From Bacteroides sp. OM05-12 (GTDB lineage Bacteria > Bacteroidota > Bacteroidia > Bacteroidales > Bacteroidaceae): a stretch of DNA of 36,074 nucleotides. The notes under the pieces were generated by a model, which saw only the letters and a list, made by a program, of their open reading frames with translations, had not been told where the DNA came from and ran no database searches. Made by a program: the position numbers and the translations under genes. Positions 9,746 through 17,082 of the stretch are shown piece after piece. The stretch lies in assembly GCF_003438995.1 (NCBI RefSeq), contig NZ_QSUN01000029.1, positions 1 through 36,074 on the forward strand, read 5' to 3'. Numbering within the stretch: the stretch's first letter is position 1; the number at the start of each line of letters is the position of its first letter.

Positions 9746-10234
9746 ATGGCACAAGAGATCGAACGGAAATTTCTCGTCAGCGGAGAATATAAAGAACAAG
9801 CATTCTCGGCAAGCCGAATCGTGCAAGGGTATATTTGTAGTATGTCCGGGCGCACGGTGCGAGTAAGGATACGCGATAAAAAAGGCTACCTTACTATAAA
9901 GGGACCGACCAACCCATCCGGCACAAGCCGTTATGAATGGGAGCAAAACATCCCGTTGGAAGATGCATTCGAATTGATGAAGCTCTGTTTGCCCGGGATG
10001 ATCGATAAAACCCGTTATCTAGTAAAATATGGCGAACATATATGGGAAGTAGACGAGTTTCATGGCGATAACGAGGGACTGACGCTAGCGGAAATAGAAT
10101 TGCTGCACGAAGAAGAATCCTTTGAAAAGCCCGGATTTATCGGGGAAGAAGTAACGGGAGATCCGCGTTTCTATAACTCGGCCCTGATGCAATATCCCTT
10201 TAAGCAATGGAAAAAGCCAAAGGATACGGAGTAA
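9746..10234 (+). CDS. CYTH-domain protein (triphosphate tunnel family)
   Basis: The 162-residue protein starts MAQEIERKFLV, carrying the ExExK signature of the CYTH/triphosphate tunnel fold. Later tunnel-lining motifs include VRVRIRDKKGYLTIKGP, KTRYLVKYGEHIWEVDEF and LAEIELLHEEE. Single-domain bacterial members are usually inorganic triphosphatases that need divalent metal; adenylate cyclase or thiamine triphosphatase activity is possible but less likely. ATG 9746 is preferred over the longer frame from 9707, because that start lies inside a terminator and its extra residues do not fit the family. A DUF4010 gene follows 131 bases later. Confidence 0.88.
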   Translation: MAQEIERKFLVSGEYKEQAFSASRIVQGYICSMSGRTVRVRIRDKKGYLTIKGPTNPSGTSRYEWEQNIPLEDAFELMKLCLPGMIDKTRYLVKYGEHIWEVDEFHGDNEGLTLAEIELLHEEESFEKPGFIGEEVTGDPRFYNSALMQYPFKQWKKPKDTE

Positions 10235-10365
10235 AAAACATTTCTGCCGCCTCGTCGGAACAAATGAAAAGGAAGCCCCGTTTTAGGAGTTGGGAGAAGT
10301 GTCCGGAGATTTAAAGAACGAAACCTCTTATTTATTTCAGCCGTATTTAAGAAAAGAGAAAGTAA

Positions 10366-11658
10366 ATGGAAAAGCTGTATGAATATCTTCCGCATGAATT
10401 AGTCACATTTGTGTTAGTGACGCTGTTTTCCCTGCTCATCGGGCTGTCCATTCGTCGGCTTAGCCTGAAACGGGAGGGGGAGACCACGCTTTTCGGGACC
10501 GACCGAACGTTTACTTTCATCGGAATGCTGGGTTATCTGCTTTATATTCTCGACCCTGTGGAGATGCACCTGTTTATGGGTGGCGGATTGATCTTGGGCA
10601 TCTTGCTCGGGATAAATTATTACGTCAAACAATTGAGTTTTCATGTCTTTGGGGTAACTACCATTATCATTGCACTGATTACTTACTGCCTTGCCCCCAT
10701 TGTGAGCACCCAGCCATCGTGGTTTTACGTGATGGTGGTGGTAACGGTACTCCTGTTTACGGAAATGAAACATACGTTCACGGAATTGGTGCAACGTATG
10801 CAAAATGATGAAATGATAACGTTGGCAAAGTTTCTTGCCATTAGCGGTATCATCCTGCCGATGCTCCCTAATGAGAATTTCATTCCCGGAATCAACCTGA
10901 CGCCCTACACGATTTGGCTGGCAACAGTAGTCGTTTCCGGCATCTCCTACCTTTCCTACCTCTTGAAACGCTATGTCTTTCACCAATCCGGAATCTTGGT
11001 TTCCGGAATCGTAGGCGGTTTGTATAGCAGCACGGCAACTATCTCCATTCTGGCAAGAAAGTGCAAGCTGGTAAAAGCACCGGAAATTCCTGAATACGTG
11101 GCGGCAATGCTGCTTGCCGTAAGTATGATGTACTTGCGCTTCATGATTCTGATTTTGATATTCAGTAAGGAGATATTCATAGTTATCTATCCTTATTTGC
11201 TGATTATGGCTTTGGTGACGGCAGCTATTGCCTTGCTTTTACATCGTCGTACACAGGCGACGGGCGCTTTGGAAGAAATAGAGGAGGAAACTACAGAGAA
11301 TAATCCGTTGGAGTTTAAAGTAGCACTGATTTTTGCGGGGCTGTTCGTCGCATTTACCGTTATTACGCACTACACGCTGATATATGCAGGGACAAGCGGG
11401 CTTAATGTCTTGTCTTTCGTGGCAGGCTTAAGCGATATTACTCCCTTTATCCTGAATTTGCTTCAAGAAACAAACACAATTGCTGCCTTTATCATTGCTG
11501 CCTGTACCATGCAGGCGATTATCAGTAACATTGTGGTGAATATGTTTTACGCCATCTTCTTCTCTAATCACCGTAAGGAACTTATTCCGCATCTTTTAAG
11601 GGGATTCGGACTTGTTATTTCTGTAAATGCCGCTATGCTGATATTTTTTTATATCTAA
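10366..11658 (+). CDS. DUF4010 / MgtC-SapB-like integral membrane protein
   Basis: The 430-residue protein has about eleven or twelve hydrophobic segments. The N-terminal part (TLFSLLIGLSIRRLSLKREGETTLFGTDRTFTFIGMLGYLL) resembles the MgtC/SapB family with its conserved GTDRTF-like motif. The C-terminal half (SGIVGGLYSSTATISILARK onward) fits DUF4010. No transport substrate is established; the MgtC link to magnesium and acid stress is a family association only. Its stop codon overlaps the stop of the converging DUF4251 gene by four bases. Confidence 0.85.
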   Translation: MEKLYEYLPHELVTFVLVTLFSLLIGLSIRRLSLKREGETTLFGTDRTFTFIGMLGYLLYILDPVEMHLFMGGGLILGILLGINYYVKQLSFHVFGVTTIIIALITYCLAPIVSTQPSWFYVMVVVTVLLFTEMKHTFTELVQRMQNDEMITLAKFLAISGIILPMLPNENFIPGINLTPYTIWLATVVVSGISYLSYLLKRYVFHQSGILVSGIVGGLYSSTATISILARKCKLVKAPEIPEYVAAMLLAVSMMYLRFMILILIFSKEIFIVIYPYLLIMALVTAAIALLLHRRTQATGALEEIEEETTENNPLEFKVALIFAGLFVAFTVITHYTLIYAGTSGLNVLSFVAGLSDITPFILNLLQETNTIAAFIIAACTMQAIISNIVVNMFYAIFFSNHRKELIPHLLRGFGLVISVNAAMLIFFYI

Positions 11659-12146
11659 TCTACCGATAATTTCCCATAATAAGAAATCGGTTGTCTATTG
11701 GTCGAGTTCACATTAACGGAAGCAGAAGCATTTGGGAAAATCGTGATATGAAAAGTGAATTTATCTTCTTCACTACGTGTTACAAATTTAATTTCCACTT
11801 TTCCTTTCTTGTGATATTGGGCGATATACTCATTTAAAGGAGCATTGAATATTAATCCGTTGCCGCCGCCATAAGGAATGTTGTATGCCCTGCCGAAATA
11901 AGGTAAACGTGAGAATACAGAATCATTCTTTATCTCAATGGAATATTCGGAAGTCAAGTCTTTAGAGGGGCCGGACATCGGTAACATTCTATCTATTTCT
12001 AATTTATAATGATTAGAGTCGATGGCTTTTCTCACTTGCTGTGCTATTTCTTCTTTTTTGTCTTTTTTACTGTCTTGTGCAGAAATAGTCTGTATGCTTA
12101 TGATACAAATGAAGCACAGGGATAAAATTAGCTTAATGGATTTCAT
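11655..12146 (-). CDS. DUF4251 secreted protein
   Basis: The 163-residue protein has a signal peptide (MKSIKLILSLCFICIISIQTISAQ) followed by a short charged stretch and a beta-rich body containing GRAYNIPYGGGNGLIF, typical of DUF4251, a Bacteroidetes family of unknown function. The gene has a strong Shine-Dalgarno-like AGGAGG before its ATG, unusual in Bacteroides, and a TATCTTTG -7 element. It is divergent from the ECF sigma factor, so the two may respond to related signals (inference). Confidence 0.85.
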   Translation of the reverse strand: MKSIKLILSLCFICIISIQTISAQDSKKDKKEEIAQQVRKAIDSNHYKLEIDRMLPMSGPSKDLTSEYSIEIKNDSVFSRLPYFGRAYNIPYGGGNGLIFNAPLNEYIAQYHKKGKVEIKFVTRSEEDKFTFHITIFPNASASVNVNSTNRQPISYYGKLSVD

Positions 12147-12176
12147 GACTAACCTCCTTTTTTATTAGTATTAACA

Positions 12177-12184
12177 CAAAGATA
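12177..12184 (-). promoter_or_regulatory. Promoter of the DUF4251 gene, -7 element
   Basis: The minus strand reads TATCTTTG (TAnnTTTG), 30 bases before the start codon. Confidence 0.5.
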
Positions 12185-12221
12185 ACAATAAATATGATGT
12201 CGGGGACAACTTAATTACACC

Positions 12222-12279
12222 TAAAAACTGATATTTTGAGGGGGAAAAACTATCAATTGTCAGTTTTTACCCCTTCAAA
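12222..12279 (+). promoter_or_regulatory. Overlapping inverted repeats upstream of the ECF sigma gene
   Basis: TAAAAACTGA (12222-12231) is complementary to TCAGTTTTTA (12260-12269). A second pair, TTTGAGGGGGAAAAAC (12235-12250) with GTTTTTACCCCTTCAAA (12263-12279), uses the same 12263-12269 bases, so the two pairings exclude each other. The region lies 95-155 bases before the sigma-factor start and may be an RNA switch or an operator. No T run follows, so a terminator is unlikely. Confidence 0.45.
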
Positions 12280-12374
12280 CGCCTGATTTTGGTCCTTTCT
12301 TCTCATGTTCTATGCGTAATATTGCATCATCAAACAAAAGAAATTTTAATTACTAATTATAAAAAAGAGCAGAT

Positions 12375-12878
12375 ATGAAAACATTTAATTTTACTCAGGA
12401 CCTATTGAATATACAGAGTGAACTTCTTCGTTTTGCTTATAAACTAACAGCAGATCGTGAGGAAGCAAATGATTTACTGCAAGAAACCTCATTAAAGGCT
12501 TTAGATAATGAAGATAAATATACCCCGGATACAAATTTCAAAGGTTGGATGTACACTATTATGCGTAATATTTTTATCAATAATTACAGGAAAGTAGTCC
12601 GTGACCAGACGTTTGTAGACCAGACTGACAATCTTTATCATTTAAATATGCCTCAGGACTCCGGTTTCGATAGTACCGAAAGTGCTTATGATATGAAAGA
12701 AATACATAAAGTGGTAAATGCTTTACCTAAAGATTATCGCATTCCGTTTGCCATGTATGTTTCAGGTTTTAAGTACCGTGAGATTGCAGATAAGTTGAAT
12801 TTACCTTTGGGTACAGTGAAAAGTAGAATCTTCTTTACCAGACAGAAATTACAAATACAATTAAAAGATTTTGCGTAA
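12375..12878 (+). CDS. RNA polymerase ECF-family sigma factor
   Basis: The 167-residue protein has sigma region 2 at about residues 15-80 (ELLRFAYKLTADREEANDLLQETSLKAL, then TNFKGWMYTIMRNIFINNYRK) and region 4 at about 108-160, with the helix-turn-helix YREIADKLNLPLGTVKSRIFFTR. It has no region 1.1 or 3, as usual for extracytoplasmic-function sigma factors. No anti-sigma gene lies next to it: the next gene is on the other strand beyond a terminator. It is not linked to a susC-type operon, so it is more likely a stress-response ECF than a glycan-sensing one (inference). Confidence 0.93.
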   Translation: MKTFNFTQDLLNIQSELLRFAYKLTADREEANDLLQETSLKALDNEDKYTPDTNFKGWMYTIMRNIFINNYRKVVRDQTFVDQTDNLYHLNMPQDSGFDSTESAYDMKEIHKVVNALPKDYRIPFAMYVSGFKYREIADKLNLPLGTVKSRIFFTRQKLQIQLKDFA

Positions 12879-12904
12879 ATCGTGATTTGGGTTTACAATA
12901 AATG

Positions 12905-12938
12905 TAGTGGGGCTTCTCTAGGGAGGTCCCACTTTTTA
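12905..12938 (+). terminator. Intrinsic terminator after the ECF sigma gene
   Basis: AGTGGG pairs with CCCACT around a loop with further CTTCT/AGG pairing, followed by TTTTT. It lies 27 bases after the stop. Confidence 0.8.
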
Positions 12939-12955
12939 TCTGTCTTCTTTGTTCA

Positions 12956-14554
12956 TTATTTCTTTATCAGTTTTATTCTTTCTTGGATTCCGATTTCTTT
13001 TTGAAAGTATTCATCATGCGAAATAACCAACACTGTACCTTGATAATCTTTGATTGTAGCTGTGATAATCTCAATATTTTGTATGTCTATGTTATTAGTT
13101 GGTTCATCCAGAATAAAAATATCCGGAGTATTGTTGTTAATCATCAGGCAGCACAAAGCCAATCTCATTTTTTCTCCTCCGCTGAGACTTTTACAGTGCT
13201 TATCCCAAGTAGTCAGAGGAAACAAGAACCGATTGAGAATCATTTTAATTTCATGCTCCGGTAAATGACGTACATTGAAATGTTGGGCCTGCTCGTATAT
13301 ATTAAGATTATCATCGATAATGGAATATTCCTGATCGATATATACAAAATTTTGTTTGGCACGCTGTAGTTTTCCTGTGCTTGGTGTGATTTTACCGGTA
13401 ATCAAATGTAGTAATGTTGTTTTTCCTGCTCCATTTTCTCCTTCAATGGCAATGCGGTCGCCACTTTTAATTTGAAAAGTTAACGGTTCGTTCCATAACA
13501 TTTCCTTTTCATAAGTGAAATTGACCTTTTCTGCTGTAATGAGAATTCTTCCAATGTGCAATTCCGAGGAACTGAAATTGATTTTCATTTGTGCTATATC
13601 AGGTAATTTATCCCGTAACCTTGATATGTTTTGGCGGATATCTTCCTGTTTCTCTGCATGTACTTCCTTAAGTTTGGAACTACTTTTCTCGGCCTTGTCT
13701 TGTAGAGTATTCATAGCCATTCTGGAAATTCTTTTCTTTAAATTGGCTTTCTCTCCTCTTATATCTTGCTTTTGCTTGCGCTCGGCTATTGTTCTCGCTT
13801 CTTTACGTGCCATTCGCAATTCTTTTTCTTGACTGATCAGTTTCTCTTGTAAAGAGTTAAGTGTTTTATCTTTTTCATTTTTATAAAATTCATAATTACC
13901 TCCATAGGCCGTTATTCCATTTTTGTTTAATTCATAAATATAGGAGATTTGATTGAGAAGTATCCTGTCGTGACTGACGATGAATATCGTTGCTTTACTT
14001 TTGCTGATGAAATCATAAAGTTTTTGCCTGCTCTTGCTATCTAAGTGATTGGTCGGTTCATCCATTAGAATGATATGTGGAGAATGTATTATTATTCCGG
14101 AAAGAAATACTTTAGTTTTTTCTCCACCACTTAGTGATTCCATTTTTTGATTGAGTGAGAAAGTGTCTAAGCCCCAATAAGCGAGTGCCGATAGAGCTTT
14201 ATCTTCTATCTCCCAGTTGTCATTTAGTATTGTGAAATTGTCAGGGGAAACGTCTCCTTTTATAATCGCTCCCAATGCATCCAATTGCTGTTTGATACCG
14301 ATTGCTTCTGCAATGCTCATTTGATCATATTGCCTGAAATGCTGAGGTATAAAATAAGATGTGTTTTCGCAAATTACTGTGCCGGCGGAAGCCTTTAGAT
14401 TTCCACTGACGATTTGCAATAATGTAGATTTTCCGGAACCGTTATTTCCGGTCAAGGCAACTTTATCTCCTTTATTGATAGATAAATTAATGTCTTGGAA
14501 TAATGTTTCATTATTCGCATGACGATATGTTACATTTTGAATTGTAATAGACAT
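12956..14554 (-). CDS. ABC-F family ATPase, possible ribosome-protection protein
   Basis: The 532-residue protein has two ABC ATPase domains and no membrane segments, the ABC-F layout. Domain 1 has Walker A GNNGSGKST (36-44), signature LSGGEK and Walker B ILMDEPTNHLD. Domain 2 has GENGAGKTT, LSGGEKMRL and IFILDEPTNNID. Between them is a long basic coiled-coil linker (about residues 225-310), the part that reaches the ribosome's peptidyl-transferase region in ABC-F proteins. Housekeeping EttA/Uup-type members and antibiotic-protecting ones (Vga, Lsa, Msr types) share this layout. The basic linker and the attenuator-like leader favour a resistance-type role, but this is inference. Confidence 0.85.
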   Translation of the reverse strand: MSITIQNVTYRHANNETLFQDINLSINKGDKVALTGNNGSGKSTLLQIVSGNLKASAGTVICENTSYFIPQHFRQYDQMSIAEAIGIKQQLDALGAIIKGDVSPDNFTILNDNWEIEDKALSALAYWGLDTFSLNQKMESLSGGEKTKVFLSGIIIHSPHIILMDEPTNHLDSKSRQKLYDFISKSKATIFIVSHDRILLNQISYIYELNKNGITAYGGNYEFYKNEKDKTLNSLQEKLISQEKELRMARKEARTIAERKQKQDIRGEKANLKKRISRMAMNTLQDKAEKSSSKLKEVHAEKQEDIRQNISRLRDKLPDIAQMKINFSSSELHIGRILITAEKVNFTYEKEMLWNEPLTFQIKSGDRIAIEGENGAGKTTLLHLITGKITPSTGKLQRAKQNFVYIDQEYSIIDDNLNIYEQAQHFNVRHLPEHEIKMILNRFLFPLTTWDKHCKSLSGGEKMRLALCCLMINNNTPDIFILDEPTNNIDIQNIEIITATIKDYQGTVLVISHDEYFQKEIGIQERIKLIKK

Positions 14555-14555
14555 A

Positions 14556-14690
14556 ATCTGAATAAAAGTCGCACATATTCCTGCTTGAAAGCAAAGTAAA
14601 TATGTAGTGTTTTAGAATAATTTTATAAACCCGATATCCTTTTAATTGGATCTTTTGAATCGGCTTTATTTGCCGACCTTTTATTCAGAT
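14556..14690 (-). promoter_or_regulatory. Attenuator-like leader of the ABC-F gene
   Basis: On the minus strand a 13-base sequence, ATCTGAATAAAAG (14690-14678), is perfectly complementary to CTTTTATTCAGAT (14568-14556), which ends only one base before the ABC-F ATG. Pairing would bury the translation start. Between the arms are two smaller hairpins (TCGGC/GCCGA and GATCC/GGAT). The 5' arm overlaps a five-codon reading frame. Confidence 0.5.
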
Positions 14691-14698
14691 ATTCTCAT
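14681..14698 (-). CDS. Candidate five-codon leader peptide (MRISE)
   Basis: On the minus strand ATG AGA ATA TCT GAA TAA lies in the ABC-F leader, downstream of the predicted promoter. Its last codons form the 5' arm of the start-sequestering inverted repeat. A ribosome stalled here by an antibiotic would free the ABC-F start, as in known erm and ABC-F attenuators. So short a frame can arise by chance. Confidence 0.35.
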   Translation of the reverse strand: MRISE

Positions 14699-14728
14699 TG
14701 CGGTAGTTATTATGTTATTTACTGGGCG

Positions 14729-14736
14729 CAAAGATA
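14729..14736 (-). promoter_or_regulatory. Promoter of the ABC-F gene, -7 element
   Basis: The minus strand reads TATCTTTG (TAnnTTTG). It implies an unusually long leader of roughly 165 bases before the ABC-F start. Confidence 0.5.
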
Positions 14737-14880
14737 GTAATAAAATTTGTTCCGCCTGAATATACTTTGAAAATAATCTTATTGTATCATTTGGGTTGTT
14801 CTCTCCGCAGGATCGAATGTGAATTCATTGTTACGGCTGAGTTTTCTATGCTTTTTACGTGTTTTTAATTTTACTTTTCT

Positions 14881-14943
14881 TGCCTTCACCTTATCACGAT
14901 TTACTTTTTTGTTATTGATTGTCAATTGGTTATAGTGAAGGCA
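14881..14943 (-). repeat. Dispersed repeat, copy 2
   Basis: Reads TGCCTTCACCTTATCAC at the left and TATAGTGAAGGCA at the right, so relative to copy 1 it is inverted. The ends are complementary. Confidence 0.75.
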
Positions 14944-14947
14944 TCTT

Positions 14948-15000
14948 TTAAGCTGAGAGTTGAGAATTGAAAATGTAAAGTTGAACAACTCTCAGCTTAA
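14948..15000. repeat. Hairpin with 15-base perfect arms between repeat copies 2 and 3
   Basis: TTAAGCTGAGAGTTG (14948-14962) is perfectly complementary to CAACTCTCAGCTTAA (14986-15000), with a 23-base loop. Confidence 0.8.
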
Positions 15001-15082
15001 AAAAGAACTCCCTTCCCTCTTTTAGAGGTACACCTTTTATAAACAGAGTGACTTTTCCTGTTATATTATTCTTTGAAAAAAG

Positions 15083-15143
15083 TACCTTCACTATATAGTT
15101 GTAAATCAGATATAAATGAACAAATGGTGATAAGGTGAAGGCA
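15083..15143 (+). repeat. Dispersed repeat, copy 3 (left end of the large palindrome)
   Basis: Starts TACCTTCACTATATAGTTGT and ends GTGATAAGGTGAAGGCA. It is the left outer arm of the palindrome at 15083-15390. Confidence 0.75.
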
Positions 15144-15325
15144 AGACGAAGTAAAAGTTGAATAATTGCAAAATAGCAGAATAAGCTGAAAATGTCTAAG
15201 GGAGTAGTGTCTTTCACTCAAGGGAGCGATAGTCTACATCTACGGGAGCGTTAGGCAACACTCCCTTAGGCGTTTTAGCTTGCCTATTATGCCAATTTAG
15301 CAGTTATTCAACTTTTACTTCAAGT

Positions 15326-15390
15326 TGCCTTCACCTTATCACTAACAACTTTGATGTGATTGATTTACAGATTGTTATAGTGAAAGTGAC
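15326..15390 (-). repeat. Dispersed repeat, copy 4 (right end of the large palindrome)
   Basis: Starts TGCCTTCACCTTATCACTAA and ends TATAGTGAAAGTGAC. It is inverted relative to copy 3. Confidence 0.75.
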
Positions 15391-15399
15391 TTTTTAGAA

Positions 15400-15462
15400 A
15401 TTGGGAGTTTAGAATTGAGAACAAAGAGTTAACCTTCTCTTTGCTAAATTCTTAATTCTCAA
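15400..15462. repeat. Imperfect hairpin between repeat copies 4 and 5
   Basis: CAAAGAG (15422-15428) pairs with CTCTTTG (15437-15443). The flanks AGAATTGAGAA and TTCTTAATTCTCAA are imperfectly complementary. It occupies the same relative place as the hairpin at 14948-15000. Confidence 0.55.
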
Positions 15463-15486
15463 CATTGATCTGCCGGTTTTAAAAAT

Positions 15487-15550
15487 TGCCTTCACTCTAA
15501 TTGGTTGTGATCTATATAGTTATCCTTAATAGTGAAGAGGTGAATGTAGA
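15487..15550 (+). repeat. Dispersed repeat, copy 5
   Basis: Starts TGCCTTCACTCTAATTGGTT and ends AGTGAAGAGGTGAATGTA. The right-hand end is a variant also seen in copy 6. Confidence 0.75.
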
Positions 15551-15615
15551 AAATGTATAATTTGAATATATACAAAAAACGTGAGTTCTGACTAATATGG
15601 AAAGAATACTGAAAT

Positions 15616-15654
15616 AAAAAAAGGATTCAGATATTTCTCTTAATATCTGAATCC
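15616..15654 (-). terminator. Intrinsic terminator of the secreted protein gene at 15717
   Basis: On the minus strand GGATTCAGATATT and AATATCTGAATCC (13 base pairs, perfect) are followed by TTTTTTT. A second hairpin without a T run (AAAGGGTCT/AGACCCTTT, about 15679-15704) lies between it and the stop codon. Confidence 0.88.
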
Positions 15655-15716
15655 CGCTGTCGAATATATGAAATAATATGAAAGGGTCTTTGGGGCAGAC
15701 CCTTTAGGGAAAATTG

Positions 15717-16784
15717 TTATTTTACAACTACTTTAGATACATTATTGTCAGCTTTTATCAGATAAAGTCCGTTAGACAGTGTAGTTTGATAGAAACCATC
15801 CACAGAAGGTTGGTTGTCAACCATAATACCGTCTAATGTGAATATCTGTACGGACTTGGCATTATTTACCGAAACCAAGTTTCCTGATGCATTGATTGAT
15901 GCTTTATCCGAAATAGGAGAGTCAATGCTGTTTGGTTCCCAACCATCCCAGTTTATAATACTTTCTTGTACAGTTGTTCCTCCTACATAGAATAATTCGC
16001 GATTAACATATTCTCCATTCAAATCCACCTCGCTTATACCGTTGAACCAGTCGTTTTCTAAATAGTAGGAATATGATAATACCGTAGCGTTGGGGACTCT
16101 GTTTCCGTCTATATCAATAGTAAAAGCATTTAATGACTCATCATAGTTCATAGGCAACAACTCTGCATCATCACTATCCGGATAAAGTGCATTAATATAG
16201 ACGGTTTGAGTTCCTTCAGGAGCTTTTGTTACTAATTTCATCGTTGTATTGGCATTTTCTTTTATAATCAAACGATATTGTCCTCCGATTTCTCCATTGG
16301 GACCAATCGTAGCCTTAAGGTTGGATCTTAAACCTTCGTTGTCTATAATGCCGTCGCCTACATAATTAAACCATGTATATATTTTCGCTCTGTTTGAAGA
16401 GTATGTATAAGGTGTCCAGTTGACAGATCCTTGGGTAGTACTCATCTTGAAGTAGTAAATCCATACGTCGTCGCGTTTTTCCACCCATCCGTTTCCGTAT
16501 TCATGTCCGGTTCCGTCATCATACATTGGAAATTCCCAATCTCTACCGTTGTAATCGTAATTGTTTACTTCCATCCAATACACATTTTCGGGAGAAAGAT
16601 GAGTGTGTCCCGGACTTGCCCAACAAAATACATCTTTATCACCATTTATGTTAGGACCTGCCCCTTTTGTGTAATCCCATACTTCAAGAACAAGGTCGAA
16701 AAAAGGACATGGGGGTGTGCTTTGTGCTTTACTTAAAGATGTAATAAGCAAAACAGCAGTTAATAGTAAAAGATTCTTTTTCAT
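15717..16784 (-). CDS. Secreted protein of unknown function with type IX-like C-terminal tail
   Basis: The start MKKNLLLLTAVLLITSLSKAQ at 16784 gives a clean signal peptide; the longer frame adds 16 residues with no sense. The mature protein (about 335 residues) is rich in Trp, Tyr, Asn and Asp, as in extracellular sugar-binding proteins. It has a first region around CWASPGHTHLSPENVYWMEV and a second beta-rich region around residues 160-270. The last 70 or so residues (VQIFTLDGIMVDNQ...LSNGLYLIKADNNVSKVVVK) match the C-terminal domain that directs proteins to type IX secretion and surface anchoring. It faces the carbohydrate gene cluster divergently and probably serves it. No enzymatic motif was recognised. 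Confidence 0.75.
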   Translation of the reverse strand: MKKNLLLLTAVLLITSLSKAQSTPPCPFFDLVLEVWDYTKGAGPNINGDKDVFCWASPGHTHLSPENVYWMEVNNYDYNGRDWEFPMYDDGTGHEYGNGWVEKRDDVWIYYFKMSTTQGSVNWTPYTYSSNRAKIYTWFNYVGDGIIDNEGLRSNLKATIGPNGEIGGQYRLIIKENANTTMKLVTKAPEGTQTVYINALYPDSDDAELLPMNYDESLNAFTIDIDGNRVPNATVLSYSYYLENDWFNGISEVDLNGEYVNRELFYVGGTTVQESIINWDGWEPNSIDSPISDKASINASGNLVSVNNAKSVQIFTLDGIMVDNQPSVDGFYQTTLSNGLYLIKADNNVSKVVVK

Positions 16785-17082
16785 ACAACACTTTTTTAAA
16801 ATTATAATTTGTTTTATTAACACATTTGTCATAGCCTGAAATTGATTCTTCTGAATACATTTCCTTCTATTTATCTTTGATTTAATGTCTTTTCTAAATA
16901 AAAACGGATAAGGGAATAAAATCCGCTAATCTTTTTCTTTATTTAAATATAAAATTTAAAGCGGAGAGAAATTGTAACGTAGAAAACTTTTTTGGAGAAG
17001 GACTTGGCGGATTTATTTTGTCAAGCCGTTTTTATATTAAATCAAACATGGAATTATTTGTTTCTTTAAAATATTGTTTGCT
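16785..17082. other. Divergent intergenic region of the carbohydrate cluster
   Basis: These 298 bases separate the minus-strand secreted protein from the rightward cluster and must hold promoters for both. A plus-strand TATCTTTG at 16872-16879 matches the -7 consensus but would give a leader of about 200 bases, and no spaced -33 element was found. No repeats or operator-like palindromes were evident. Confidence 0.45.

Larger units (their letters stand above)
15083..15390. repeat. Imperfect palindrome of about 310 bases
   Basis: The left half aligns with the reverse complement of the right half over almost its whole length. The outer arms are repeat copies 3 and 4. Further in, GAAGTAAAAGTTGAATAA (15149-15166) is perfectly complementary to 15304-15321. 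The core pairs CTAAGGGAGT with ACTCCCTTAG and GGGAGCG with CGCTCCC-type sequence around CTACATCTAC. No reading frame fits it. It could form a cruciform or a long RNA hairpin and resembles a MITE-like element. Confidence 0.8.

Noticed and set aside
12375..12878. ECF sigma factor as the regulator of the carbohydrate cluster
   Set aside because: It is separated from the cluster by a terminator, the ABC-F gene and the repeat array, and has no adjacent anti-sigma or susC-type transducer.
14779..15217. Two small minus-strand reading frames (14779-14988 and 14948-15217)
   Set aside because: They lie entirely within the repeat array and its hairpins, overlap each other and show low-complexity lysine- or hydrophobic-rich translations with no domain. 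The repeats explain them.
14881..15550. A CRISPR array
   Set aside because: The repeat copies alternate in orientation, are imperfect, have unequal spacing and have no cas genes nearby.
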